A stretch of 64,000 nt of DNA, taken from contig VXAU01002305.1 in the NCBI GenBank assembly GCA_013399695.1, forward strand, positions 1 to 64,000, read 5' to 3'. This document shows positions 11,891 to 26,020 of the stretch, in pieces; within the stretch, counting starts at the first letter, position 1; each line of letters opens with the position of its first letter. Source of the stretch: Formicarius rufipectus (lineage: Eukaryota > Chordata > Aves > Passeriformes > Formicariidae). Both the position numbers and the translations under genes were made by a program. The notes beneath the pieces were generated by a model. The model worked only from the letters and a program-made list of their open reading frames with translations. It was not told the origin of the DNA and made no database searches.

Positions 11891-14800
11891 GTGCTTGGCT
11901 GGCTCCACTATGCAACTATCTGGCATTGGTGTTTGAGATATACACAGTATATCTCCATGCTTCTACAAACTGAGTGTAAGATAAAAAATAGCTATCCTTG
12001 AAGAAGGAAGAGTTATAAATGAATGCTAAGATAAAAGATCTGATTAGTTCCCAAACACATGGCTTACATACCAACCTTTTTCTGCAGAGACTCCTAATAT
12101 TTGCTACACACTACGCAATGGCTAAATCAGAGATCTTTAAAAAAAGTAACTAGAGTGCATAACATTGGAAACAAGACTCTGGGAAGTTTTAGAAAGGTAA
12201 GTATTGTAAAAGAAATATAGTCACAATTCCTGGATTATTGGTGGGTTTAGAAAATTATTATCCTGTGCAAAAGGATCATAGTCTTCCATCTCCCCACAAT
12301 TTTAGCATGCCTAAAATTTCCAGCCCACAAGCAATGAGGACATATCTGAAGGGGCCTGGAGCAGCACTAATCCTTAGTCTTTGTCTTGTGTCTATAGTGT
12401 GAGACTTCTACAGTGTGTTTGAATGATGTATTTGAATTGCTTTTATTGCAAACATTTTCTGCCCTAGAAGAGTCCAGAGCTCGGTTCCCATGGTGCCATG
12501 CACATTAAAAGATGTGTCATATGTACAGTATCACATTTCTATGGTTGCTATAGTGATGAAAGTACTTGTCTTTAACAATACTGTGGAGTGAAGAACAGGG
12601 ATATAAAGCACAAAGACTAAACAGCAGAGTTTGAAGCTATTTACTGAGGGGTTTTGGCTAATTTGGTAACTGATACACCAGTGGACTGTATTTTCTTTAT
12701 AATTAACATGAAATTGAATTAGTATAATAAAAATAACCCCTTTATCTAGACAGTAGGATTTATGCCTATTTGATTTGTGCATTAATTGCACAAATGTATA
12801 CTTGAATGTGCATGTTTGTTAAAAAAGAGACAGTAACTGATGACTATCTCATTATTTATGCATTTTCTTGTACAATATAATAATTCCATTACTCTCAAAA
12901 GGAAATCTTTATTAGTGTTTTTATTGAACAATGGCAAATTTTATTTGTGTCCAAAACTGGAGTACAAAGCAAACTCTGTGCTATAAAACTAGTATTTGGA
13001 AGCTAAAATGTCCCATTCAGCATCATAAAAAGAGGGGAGCAAAATTCCCCTCACTAAAATTTGCTAACCTGCAGAGGAAGAGAACTTACTGGAATATTGT
13101 ATTTTGCAAGATATTCAAATATCAAAGATAGCAAGCAAACAAAGGACAGGAACATGGATGAAACAGAAGCATGACCATGAAATAGCAAAACAAGATCTAC
13201 CCGGGGAAAATAAAATCTAATCTGCTGTGGAACTGATTCATCATCTCACACACATTCATTTTTATATACCTTCTATACAAACACACAGAAATACATGTAA
13301 ACATAGTCCTAGACACACAAATGAAGGATAAACTGAAATACAAATGAGAAAAAAATATGGCAACACATATAAACATGCCAATAGTGTATTTTTGCATCAC
13401 AGTCAATAACACTCAGGAAGTAAGCTGTGAGTGTGCAAAGATGTATGGCTAAAAACCCAATGCATTTTGAAGTGCATGTACCCAAGTGAGCTGACATTAA
13501 GCAAAAAGGGCCTATCCACTTTCTGTGTAGTTCTATTGCAACTGTGCCTGTAATTCTGGATTCGCCACATCTGTCAGAGCAGCACATTTAATCCTTTTTC
13601 ATCTGTTGGAAACAGCTTTACCAACTGTTAAGCTCCTAGGAATGTTTTCAATTATCTAGAAATACATTGCCTTACACTTCATACTATCACATTTCTATTA
13701 CTCCAGTCTCAAGACCATTCAAATCTTTCTCTATGATCATAATTAACACCAGGTGCCTCTCAATCTTATGGTAGTGCACAGAGGTTCTTGTCTTGAGTTC
13801 ATGGTCTCAAATTGTTATGTAAAAGAGAAAATAAGTTAGATGAGAAATTAGATGAAAACTAAGGCCACTGAGCCTATGCGAGTTCACTATAGTCTCACAC
13901 AAAATGTCTGTAACTTAGCCAATATCTGATCCGTAAACAGCAGGGTCTCAGGCTAATGCCTAAACTGCAAAACAGTGTTTTGTGGGAGGGAATAATACTA
14001 AGCAGGCAGTCCCTATTACTGACATAACAAACTTGCTTCTTTTTCCTTCGTCTTAACAATATTGGTGTTAACAATTTTATTTGAAATAAACATTTGTCAA
14101 ATACCAACACTATATTACATTGTTCACATATCACACAAAAAATTTATGTTCTTTTAAATGTTAATGAAAAGTTGCTCACTTAGAAGTAGCTCTGGAATTT
14201 TACTATGTACTATTAAAATCTACTCAAATAATTTTTGCTTTCCTTGTGTGTTTTCCTCTGACAATTATTAATATAATACCTAACTTTTATGACCCTCGTA
14301 TCAAATTAAGGGGAAACAGCACTTTGCAGATACAGCAGAGTTGTTGAGTACATACTTCCTAATCCTAAGCAATTATGCTCGGATGTGTATTATTTCCTAG
14401 GCTTTCTCTGAAACCAAATGAGAAACAACAACCATCGAACAAAAAAGTCCCAAGTTTTGTCATGGGGTTCACCCTTTTTTTCTCTTAATTCCTCCTTTGG
14501 TTTTCGATTGGGTTTTTTCAACTCAGTTTCTGCTTCTTTGTTCTTTAATGTTTTTTAAACCACGAGAAGAATCTTAAAGCTACAACCCATTAATTAAAGG
14601 AGTAACTTGCATCATTAGCAGTTGCTGTCCTTACCAAGGCCTGAGAGGTACCAGGACAAATTGCTACTTGGCCAGACACCGAGATACTGGTTCAGAGGGG
14701 AGCAGTGAAACACAGAAAGCTGGAACATGAATGCTCTTTAAATGTCCATTTTTTCACATCTTCTCCTGTTGTCACTGTACCATGCTGTGAAGCATGTGTT

Positions 14801-17800
14801 ATGTATTGACACTCACAGGTCTTCCAAACAATGTTAATCAGTCTATATTGCATCCACCCTTTGGGAGGGATTATAATTCTAAATATCTATGGTTTCTTAA
14901 TTTCCCTTGCCTACTCTGTCAACCATAGAATGAATGGCATTGTATTTTGTTCTTCCCTTTTCATTGTATCCATGTTTTGACTTACAATCTGTAAGAAGAA
15001 TACAGGGATAAAAACGAAAATGAAGTGAATTCACCCTCTTGGTTTATCGTTCACTTTACTATTACCAACAGCATTCCTAGGTATAAATCAAATCCATTTT
15101 CAGACTTTATCATTTGTCTTTCTTTTCTAGTCAAACCCGTCTTGCTTCCATACTGAATCTTGTCAGACTTCTCTCCCTGGACCTGCAGCCCGTGCCATTA
15201 GCTGCCATTTTAGTCATTCATCAATTCCCCTGGGGACTCAGTTCCACAAATTACACTGAACAAACTGCCTTGGAAAGGGAGACTTTCTCAATGACTGCAC
15301 TTTATTCTTCTCTCTTCAGTGCTGTGGGCTACATCCTCCTCCCAACTACTTCATGTTGGAATAGGCACTTGTTGGACTCTTTGAATGGTGACATCAGTCT
15401 CCTAATGTTGCTTAAGACAAATGGTACAGAAATATCTGGACAGGTTTCTCTTAAGCATAGTGCATTGAGGCAGCATTATCAGTGTCAAGGCAAGGAATAG
15501 ACTAACATGCCTAATACAGGGAAGGTGAATGGGGAGGAGCAGGAAGGGAGCGGGGTTTAAGCAATGTGGCAAAGATGATCTCTGTTTTCATTTCCTCACT
15601 CTCATAGGGAACTGCAGCCTAAATCTTCTTAGTGTCTGTTTATCTAAGCATTCTGGAACCCCATTTCTTGTCATTTCCCTGCCCATGATGTTATGAGATG
15701 TGTGTGGTTCCCAGTCTGCACCCCCCATTTTGCACTCCATTCCCCTTGCCCATCTACACTCTGCAAGTGAACATTCAGGTCCCCATCCTGTCCCTGGATC
15801 AGTCCTTGTCTCTACAGCAGTCCAGCCAGGTATCTCCTGCACCAGCCCTGTCTGCACAGTGAGGTGCAGGATGGACCCTCCATCTGCCTGCCTAGAGCAG
15901 AGCTGGCCCACAGGCATCTGGGAGTAACTGTGATGAGAGAGGTTTTGTGTCTTGGCTGCCAGACAGCATGCACAGCTGTTTTCCGAGTGACGTGTACAGG
16001 CTGGCCAGTGTGAGAGGCTGACTCCATCAATATCAAGATTAAGGTGCTGAACTCTTCAGAAGTCTTGCAACATATTCCAAGTGAGATAATTCAAAGCTGT
16101 AACTTGGCTGTGTGTGGGTGGAGCTCCATGGGAATAGCTATAAATGCTCTGCCAAACTGCAAATACCATAGTAAAGGGATGGCAGGACTTTTCAAAGAAG
16201 AGCTTGATGGATATCTTTCTTAATTTGAAGAAGAAAAGGTTATTCTTTCTGAATGGAAGGATTGCATCCAAAAACATTCCTCTAAATATTCAATTTATGA
16301 GAGACATTCAGTCTGAAATATGAATAAGAGCTTGAAAAAGTTATAAGCAACCAATGGTAGATTCTTAATAAAAGTGTCAATTAGCTTTCATGAAAGAAAG
16401 TGCTATCAGCCATACCTGTAATTATTGTTGCATGCATTACAGCTACAGGTCTGTGTTTTCCTGCAAGTTTTTGCAAGTTACAGCCTATTCCTTGCAAGTT
16501 CAAGGAAGTGGGTCTTGTGGAATTATCTGATAGGAGAAATTAATTCCACAGGAATTAGTTTAGACAGTACATTCACACAAAATATAAAAACAGCAATAAC
16601 AGAAACACAAAAGAAAACATAAACAACAGTCATGATGTTTTCAGAAGCAGTCGAATTGGATCAAGGTTATCAGCCCTTTGAACAGGATAATACGTAATGC
16701 GCAGACAACTAGGGTGTTTTTGTGATTATGAAGTTATCAAGGACTTGAATTGCAAGGACAAAAACTACATGAGAGGCCGTAGTTAGCTAATGATGTTAAT
16801 CCAACTGGTAAGCAATGCAGTCAGTCAGCGGAACTAGAGATATTTCATGAACTGCTTTGGGAACTATGAGGGTCTATAGTGTATGTACTCAAAAGGCTCA
16901 TTTTGTGCTAAAGAAGTCTACCTTAGAACACTTCATGTGTCATACATTTGTACTTCCTTAAATCAGACCTTCCTCCAGTTTTTAATAGCTGACCTTCAAT
17001 ATGAGTAGTTCAACATGACTATTCACAGCCTAGCTATGTTAATGGTTACATCACTCTTGGACCTGTTGTTAATAAAGTTGGTTCATCTTTATAGATGGAG
17101 TTTGTGGAACCTAGACACCAATGACAGTACTTTTTGTCTTGGCATAAATTAAACAGGGATTCCTCTGGCAGATGTCTAAAGCTTTGGATGACAAAAGTGG
17201 AAGCAAAATTAGTGAAGGCCAATATTGACTAACTTTGAAAATCAGCACCAAATTGTTTACAGCCCTGAATGCTTTTTTCCTCACCACTCTGGCAGAGCTG
17301 TACACCAGCAAGGCATGAACTCAGTCCCTGGAATGAGAGTGAACAACTAATCCTCACGTTCACAGGATAAAGAACTGGCTAAAATAAAATGCTACTCCTT
17401 GACTTCAGATGTTTTGTCTTTTTTCAATTAAATGTGGAAAAGTGAGAGATTTCAAAGCAACAAACATATGAAATGCACTTAGAAAAATCTATATTTTGTT
17501 TTCAAAATCATTAAAATTATTTGTTGAGTTGGACAAGTTTCACCTGAGATTATTTTTTCACTTGGTATTTCATATTGTAATTTCCACCCCCTTTATCCAT
17601 TTGTTCACTTCTGGTTTAATTCTTTGTTAACTCATAGATTATGATTATTTGAAAATTCACTGATTTAAATTAATTATGTTTGGGAAAATGCTAAGCAGTA
17701 ACTTCTTTTGCAGCTTATGAATTTTGTTCACCTGTAAGCAGTGGTAACTATAGTAGATGCAGTCCAAAACAGCAAAAGAAAAAGAGAAATTCTCCAAATA

Positions 17801-19344
17801 TACCAAATTACTGTCAAAACTTTTGTTACAATGATTACCTTTGTTCTGCACATGTATTAAAAAAAAAATAAATCTATGATGAATGAAGAAAACTAGCAAA
17901 GATCAATTGTAGTAGGTATTAGTTCAGAAAAGTAGCCAGCTCTGTTTGGCTGAACTAGATTTTTTTAATAAAACCAAAACCTATATCCCTGCAATGCTCT
18001 TTGTCATGAATGTGATCGGGATGTAAGCAGACATAAACTATCCCATCCTTTTCCTGTGAAAATTACAGAATTATTCATGTGTTCTACACTTCATTAACAA
18101 GGAAAAATACTGTTATCCATTGTGGCCAGAATACAAACACTGTCTGGATTCTTTTGAGTTCCTATTAAACAAAACATGACGAAATAAGACACTTCTAATA
18201 TTGCTGGCTTGTTTGGGTTTTATTTCTTTTTAAAACAGAATTGATAAGAAGTCTCATTTTATCTACCATAGCAAGATCATGGTACATTGAGCAATTCCTT
18301 GCCAGCATACAGAAAAAAAAAATCTCTTTTGCCCTCTGGTTGCTTGTATCACAGTGTGTGACTGTTTCTCCTTTTCCTCTGCTCTTTAGATACTTTTAAT
18401 ACATACACACACCTATGTTCTCACCTTCCCTTTCAGAGATATTCTACATGACACAGCAAGTACCTAAAATCTTAGATGTTGATCTACAAACCACTTAGCC
18501 TTTAGATACTAAAAAGACACTCACTCATCCTCCTTCATCTGCCCATGCTGCAAAGTTCAGTGTCACTGAGAAGCAGCAAGGGAAGCTGGAGTCTGTATCA
18601 TATGTTAGCAGCATTTATGCTTCAAAAATTTCTGGCAAACATTTTCTTTCCTAATTGGGGAAAACAGAGCAGCCTTGTTTACAGATGAATCCAAATCATT
18701 CTCCAGGTTTTGTATTTGGATGATGTCTCACTGTTTTAGCCATCAGTCAAAGAACAATAAAGGTACTTGTTTCCACATTTTGACTGGGTGGGCAGCAGCT
18801 AACATACCTATCAGCTTGAGTGCAGTTTGAAGACTCTAGGTCAAAAATGCACTTACTAAGAGCCATTCAACATCTAGCATAACATGCCACATTTTGTCAC
18901 TAATGAGCTACAAACAAAATCCCATCTGTATATTTGACTATATTGGAAAATATAGGAGTCACAGGAAATATCTGACAGAAATGCAGATTCAAGCTGATGT
19001 GAGTAATTAAAGAGCTTGCCAAAGAGCTAACTGTGAGAAAGAGAGACCCAGGGGGGCACAGAACATCTGGGCAGAAAAATAATGACCATTAAAATTTAAG
19101 CACCAATTTTGTTTGTGTCTGTCTCAGACCAAAAGGATGTTTGAGACTTAAATGGTGTCATGGAGACCAACTGGGCTCCAATACCACAGCATGTTCAGCC
19201 TTAAACACATCGAGTGTTAACAAGTGCCACCACTTGCCCATAGTGCAGAAGCCATAACACACCCTGGGAGAGAAGCTGGACTGATAAACAGTGTTTTCTC
19301 ACACAACTTCCCTGTCCGTCAGGGCTCAGTGTGAACCAGAAGAC

Positions 19345-19430
19345 ACAGAATCATAGATCATGGAATGGTTAGGATTAGAAACGACCTTAAAGATTATCTG
19401 GTTCCAGCCCTCCTGCTGTAAAGTCCAGTC
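19345..19430 (-). mobile_element. CR1 3' tail
   Basis: On the + strand the segment reads AGAATCATAGATCATGGAAT, then a diverged GGTTGGAA-type block and ACCTTAAAGATTATCTGGTTCCA. This is the reverse complement of a CR1 3' end. The element is short and 5'-truncated. Confidence 0.85.
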
Positions 19431-21639
19431 ATGACAGCACAGAGGTCCAAGGGACCCTGAGGTTTGTACTTTTTTCGGTCACAGGCTTCATTTAGGTAGT
19501 GTAGACCCTCTGATACATGGAGGGTACATGCTTGGGTTTGGGTTTCCTTAATAATTCTTGCCTAGTGTCTGACACATGGTGACTGCTGCACTTCAAGGAG
19601 ATCTATAACAGGTTTAGTAATATTTACAAAAATTTGAAAAACAGAATAACTTCATTCAGGCATGAAGCATGAGATCTGCCTGAACACTCATCCACCTGAA
19701 CATTTTTTTTCTATTTTGGAGTCATATTTAATAGTGCTGTTTCTAATACATATAATATATGTAAATACATATAAAATACGTATAGACTATGAACAGCCTT
19801 ATTTTCAGCTGTAGAAACCACAACACACAAACAATCTGAACTGCATTCATCCTTGTTGAGTGTTAACTCACTGTACAACATATGAAACTTTTTCAAAGCA
19901 AGCTACAAAATAGCGGGTAATAAATTGCAATTCCTGCCATAGGAAGATGAACAGAAAGCTCTTGAACCAAGACTCAAAGCCAGACACTGTACTTCCTGTC
20001 TTTTAGATCTTCTAACATGTAAATCGACCATTACAAAGAGGATTAAGTACTAGAAGTGTACGACTGAAGCCCAACATTCAGCCCAGCTCTTTATTCACCG
20101 CCAGAGCAGACCAGGTGTCCAGAATCCTAATGCTGGGCTCTGCAGTTGGGGTTTATATGATCTGCATACTAAGCACAAGTCACCATTGTTTTCTGCCTTT
20201 AATTTACTGGTGTCCTTAACAACTGGCTATTTTACTGCTAATTGTACTTTAAATTGCTGGTACAAAATCAAACAGCACTTGGGACTCCAAACACGCACTT
20301 TCATGAAGTACAGTTATTTTCAAAAACTGTTTATTTTATCAGAGAATTAGGTTTATGCTCAGAGAAGTAAGGCTTTCTCCCAGAAAACTGTCTTTTGGTA
20401 TTTTAGTTATGTTAATGGCTTAAGCTTATAATTTTTTTCTTGGGAAAGCTTTGTAGTATGTACTAGAAATGGGATGGTGCTATAAGAAAGCTCTTTCAAA
20501 AGTTGCCAGCATTTAATCACAGGCATATCTCTATCATTGCCTTGGGCATTGGAGCATCTCCCCTTTTAGCACTTCTTGAAAAACAGGCCCAAATATCCTG
20601 ACAAATTCCATTTTTGAAAATCTGTCTTATTTATCAAAATTCACCACATGGCTTCAGTTTGTATTTTAAATAATATTTTGTCACAGCTGTGAAGCAGAGC
20701 TGAGGGCTGGCAGGGAATATGGAGTTCACCATGCCTAACCAGAGATGTGGATGTTCCTCTGGTACAGTCTATTTCGTATCTTCTTAGAAGTAATTTCAAC
20801 TTGGAGAGAGTGAATTCAAGTACATGGCTTGCTAAATATTTGAGGATCTGTCTTGCTGAGAGACACTGAAATAATAATAACTAGATTCCATTCCTGGGTC
20901 TCAGAGCCTTTTACAGCTCTAGAAAGAGAGGTAGGTGTCTTCTTGGCTTGGACATGTAGACAAAGAAACCCTCAGATTTAAAGCTTATAGGTAGAACTAT
21001 AACATCATGCTAAGCCTTACTTGCAAAACTGGCAGGAGACACTCTATGTGTCATTGCTACCCTGTGATACAATAAACAAGACCATAATTTTTTCAGTAAA
21101 AAATGGTGGGTCAACTTGACCGACACAAAATATAGGAGTTGGCACTTAACTCAGAAACAGGATCCACTGTACAGACCGCAGGACTGCATGCCTACTCTTC
21201 CAGAGTCTGGCTTCATTTTTCCACTTCAAAATACCGTCCAGACAGAGTTGACAGAATTCTTCTATTTCAATATGTTTACCAGATGTGCAGTTTCCCATAA
21301 TGAAAGAATAATTTCTAATGTTGTGGGACTGCAGGGTCAGAAAAATGTAACGAGAACTACGGCAGCCGTATAGTCAATTCTTGGTTATGCATGAGTAGTT
21401 ATTTGGGCTCCTCAGTGTTCAACCTTGCCAAGAAAGCTTGAGTCTTTCTGCTCTCAGAATGTCCAACAGTTGTGTTTCCATCCCACAGAGCACAGTCCTC
21501 ATGACCCCAGACATGGAATACCCTAACATCAGTGAAGTAGTTTAAAGTGCTTGGAATAAATGAATGAACAAAATGAAGATATAAACATAAAATATAATAC
21601 TCAGAGTGGGGGGAGAAAAGAAAATAAAAGGAAAAACCA

Positions 21640-21700
21640 AACCAAACTAAAACAAACAAACAAAAAACAAACAAACAAAAAAACTCCCCACAAAATAAAA
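21640..21700. repeat. AAAC-type A-rich simple repeat
   Basis: Imperfect (AAAC)n/(CCAAA)n, including AACAAACAAACAAAAAAC. Lysine-rich ORFs over it are artefacts. Confidence 0.9.
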
Positions 21701-24700
21701 GAAAAAATGCCCCCCAAAAAGACTAAAAAAAGTTGTATATGAAACTCAGATCATAAAAATAAAATCCTGGTTGCAAGTGTCACTTGTGCAATTAAAATTC
21801 ATTACAAAATATATAAGAAGGGTATTTTAATGAAATTTTTAAAAACACTATGCCTGGGTTGAAATCTGCAAACATTTGGTTGGGTTTTAATATGTATAAG
21901 CAACAGATTTAAATTATCTTTGTAATATTTAAGCTGAAGTACATTGTGCTTTTTAACTCCAGTAACAGAAATCCTCCAAATGCACTGAAATATTTGTAGT
22001 TTTCTTGCATGGACATTCCCACTGCAGAAGGGTAGACTCCTCTCCGCCCTCTGTCCTGTGAAGAGTCATGCTGCAGTTGTTTCATGATGTGCAGCATCTC
22101 AGTGAAGAGAAAAAAAATGGTGGGGTTACTCCAGCAGACAGTCACCAGACTGGATTGTCTTTTCACATTTTCCCCTTTTAACCTTGGCAAAGGCACAAAG
22201 GTAATAACCCTATTTTTAAGAATACGTCTGTAAATATTTTTACTGTTCACATGAGGGCAAGGGCTTGATGTCATATTTCTTTCAAGCAGTACCAGCAGCC
22301 AGTGTTCTATCACATTGCTGAGATCCCATGTAAGATAATCTCTAGTGCAGAGAAACCGCTGTGAGCTGAAATGTTAACATGGCATTACCAAAGATTTTTT
22401 TCCAGGCTATGGCATACAACTGTTGAACCTTTCAGAATAATTTGAGAGACCTGCTTAGATTACAGACTAACACAGGATGTGGTTAGTCTATGTAACACCT
22501 ACAGCTCTCTCTACAGTTAGAAGAGTTTGAGCAGCTGCAAGAGGACACTTTCAGCTGCATTATTGGAAAATCATTGTTAGGCTTGAAAAAAATTTACATC
22601 ATTCTTTCTCATACTCTATTTTCAAAGCATGAAAAATTAAACTATCATTATTTATAAACCCTGAAAAATATAAACAGAGCATTGGAACTTTAAGTTTTCA
22701 ACATTCTTGGTTATTTGTCTTTAGAAGTGTGATACTGTCATATGACAGAGGTTTGGCAGAGCTCTATTTTGTGCATATATATCTAGAGCTGAACTGAGCT
22801 GTAAACACTGACCTATGATACTTTCCCTAATGTTTAATGTGTATTCTAACTAAAAGTGAGGAAAAAACCCTGGAATAGGGATCGAGTTGTTCAACCTGAT
22901 GGAAAGATAGATTTTTTTTTTGACTTCTTAATTTCAAAGGTCATATCAGTGTACCATATCTATACATCCTCTGTCAAGAATTTTACCCTCTGTCAGACTG
23001 TTCTACATATTTGAGGAAAACTTAGATTATCACTCAGGCAGATACACATATATGTATCTATATTTTGGTGGTGGTGTCACTTTTCCTGTTCAGTGCTCCT
23101 TATCTTCACTCCTAAAACCTTTGAGGTAATTCAGCTAGTATTTGGATTACTTGCTAATAGTTCATGTGTCTAAGTTAAGTGAAAGATATTTCTGTCTTTT
23201 TAATCCAGAAAAACACACATTTATCTGTCACTTCCCACTGGAGGAAAACTAAGACTATTCAAAGAATTGGAAGCTGAGGTGAGGAAGACTTTTCACTTCT
23301 ATTTTGTTGAACGATAAGGTACAGAAAGGCTGCATTTTTAAAACTCTCCCAGATGGTTTTGAATGGTTCATTTAAAAAAAAAAAATCACTNTAGTAGATG
23401 GTTGGTAACAGCTTTTTCAAAATATGTACAAAAATGGTGGACGCTTTTGAAAATTTGATCTACATGGCATCCTAAAAAATACACAAGAGTTCTGTGAAAG
23501 GGTCAGAATAAGAACAGAACTCTTCTGAGTATGATTCCTGCCCCAGAATTCTTCTATACCGCTAAAAATATCTGGTTCCTTCTATATCTGTGTGGTTCTT
23601 GGATAATTCAGTTTAAAAGCCTCAACTCAGGCAAACCACCTTTGTTTAATAAAAGTCTAAATTCAAATTGTGGTTACACTGCCTATTCTAAATCTTAACT
23701 GCTCCATGAATTAAAATCTGTTCATTATCAGTCCAGAGATCCCCAAAATGCAGTGTAACTTGGATAAATGCGGTTTGCAAGGGAATAAGAAGGGAGCTAA
23801 GTTCTCTAGAGATCTGTTTCGGTCCCATCCGTTCACTACTCTATACATACATCTAAATTTTTGCTCAGTTTAGCACCTAAGTTAGCTCACCAGCACTGTA
23901 AACATACACACCCTGTTACTCTCTAGTTCCTGAAGTTATAACTTTAGAAGGGGAATGCCTTGTTTCCACAATTCTCTCCTATGTAAAAATATTATTTGTG
24001 ATAGCTTATTTGCTAAGATGAAACTCGTTCTTTGTTTACACTATATTTGTGACATAAAATACCTGAAGCACCTATGCTAGACAACATACAGGTATGTTAA
24101 GAAATAACTTCAGGTCCTGTCTCCTCTCCTCATTATGGTTTCTCCATCTGTAAAATAAGGAAAAGATATTGAGTTACTTTGTGAAATACTTTCAAATCCG
24201 CAAATGGGTATCTCTACACAGGAACTAGGTATTTTTTATTGTAACTGATAATAGTGACCTATGTTTTGGGAAACCAGCTTACACACAGGACTTTCATTAA
24301 ATTAGACAACCTTATAGATATGCAGGTAAATGTGAATATACGTTGGCTTTAATAATTCCTTCTACAACACGTTCTGTCCAAGCAGCTGTACAGTAAGTGA
24401 GTATTTGACAAACTGAACTCACAGCACTTTCCTTTCAGACTGTAATAGGAGAGAGGATTTTGGAGGTGCAATAAACAGTATGAGACAGTATGAAAAAACA
24501 TCCATGAAAATTTGAAACCTTAGGAAAATATTTACAATAATCTGGATAATGCATGCAACACACATACACATTTTTCACTGTACACATGTTCCCTGACATC
24601 ACTCTTGGCATTAAGAATTGAAAATGAAGGCCTAAAAAAGGTTTCCATATTTCCATAGGTAACGTTGTCTTCCAGTAGACATGAGTTTAACTGGACTTAA

Positions 24701-25998
24701 AATGTTCCAGGAACAGTATTTTTATGTCTTTTTCCTTTATTCTAATATCAAAACTCTTTCTTTAGCTCAGCCTACTATAGCAGTGAAATGAGTAATATTA
24801 AGCTCTACCATGGAATGTAAAACAAAGCTGTAGTATCTTTTTGTATGAATGTTTATGAATATGTATTAACTTTGACATCATCTTATTCTTCAGGTTGTGA
24901 ACATCTTCCATAATACATTTTCTTAGGGGTTTCAGTATTTTGCTTTGGTGTCTTAATTTTACCTATTTGGACAAAAAAAAAAAAATAAAGAAGTATCGCT
25001 TTGGTTACAAGTAACTTGCAGTCCATTCTGTTGCCTAATTCTTTACAGGAGGCTGACACTGATGCATGGACAGTGCACATGAAGGTGGGGCCTACCATAT
25101 CAGTGAATAAAAGAGAAAGAGTCCAAACTCTTTACTGAAACTTGAAGCTATAAATTCTAAAAGACACAGCCATGGCTTTGTTGCAGGTTTCAAGTAGTTT
25201 TGCAGGTATGCTCCCTCATGATCACATCTGAAATGAAAACATAAATCAAAACATTGTTTCCTCCATTCCATCTCTTTAAAGATGTCAAAACCACCACCCT
25301 TGCCTTAAGCATTTTTTGTGCCATTCTGTAAATTTGCTGAACGTACTTTTGTCTGAACTCACATAAACTGTTCTCTCTAAATCAAATGAGAAACTATAAA
25401 TAACATTAAACCTCATCCCAGATTCTGATTCAATTACAGAGTCAGATTCAGATTGCAGTTAAATTTAGACTTATTTGATTAAAAGCTTTTGATTAACATG
25501 ATTCATGAATCATGTTCTTTGTTCTTTCTGAAGTTCAAGAGGACTTTTCCCATTTGAGAAGGCAGTATTTCTGACTAGGTAGGTGAAGAAACTACAGCAA
25601 AAAACACAATACAATTCAAACATTTCCTGTAATAGTTACCTGTGAATTATAAGGTAGTAACAGACTTGTTTGTGGTTTCTAATATTAACTTCTTGGTTGT
25701 TTATAAAATTACAGATTTCACTGATATTGTACATCCTTCTGATATGTCTTCAATGGAATGATTTTATTACTGCTTGGTAGACAAACTCATATTGAATCAT
25801 TCTGGATGGATATTTCTTCCACAGAAACAATTTTAGAAAGCTTCATGAATATTCTGGGATGTACACTGAGGAAAAATTAAACTAATATAAATCCTCTCAT
25901 TACTGTCTTTTTTTTAGAATTTTTCTGATGAAAAATGCAAAACCATATTTCACGTGCCCGTCCAAGAAACAGTACTTCATGAAAAACATAAAACCATC

Positions 25999-26020
25999 AT
26001 TCATATATATATATATATAN
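25999..26020. repeat. (AT)n dinucleotide run ending in N
   Basis: About nine AT units followed by an N at 26020, a likely miscounted microsatellite. Confidence 0.9.

Noticed and set aside
15114..15500. 128-codon + strand ORF behind a strong acceptor (AG at 15129-15130)
   Set aside because: No recognisable domain; the phase needed by candidate exon D would give only eight codons before a stop, so it cannot be told from chance.
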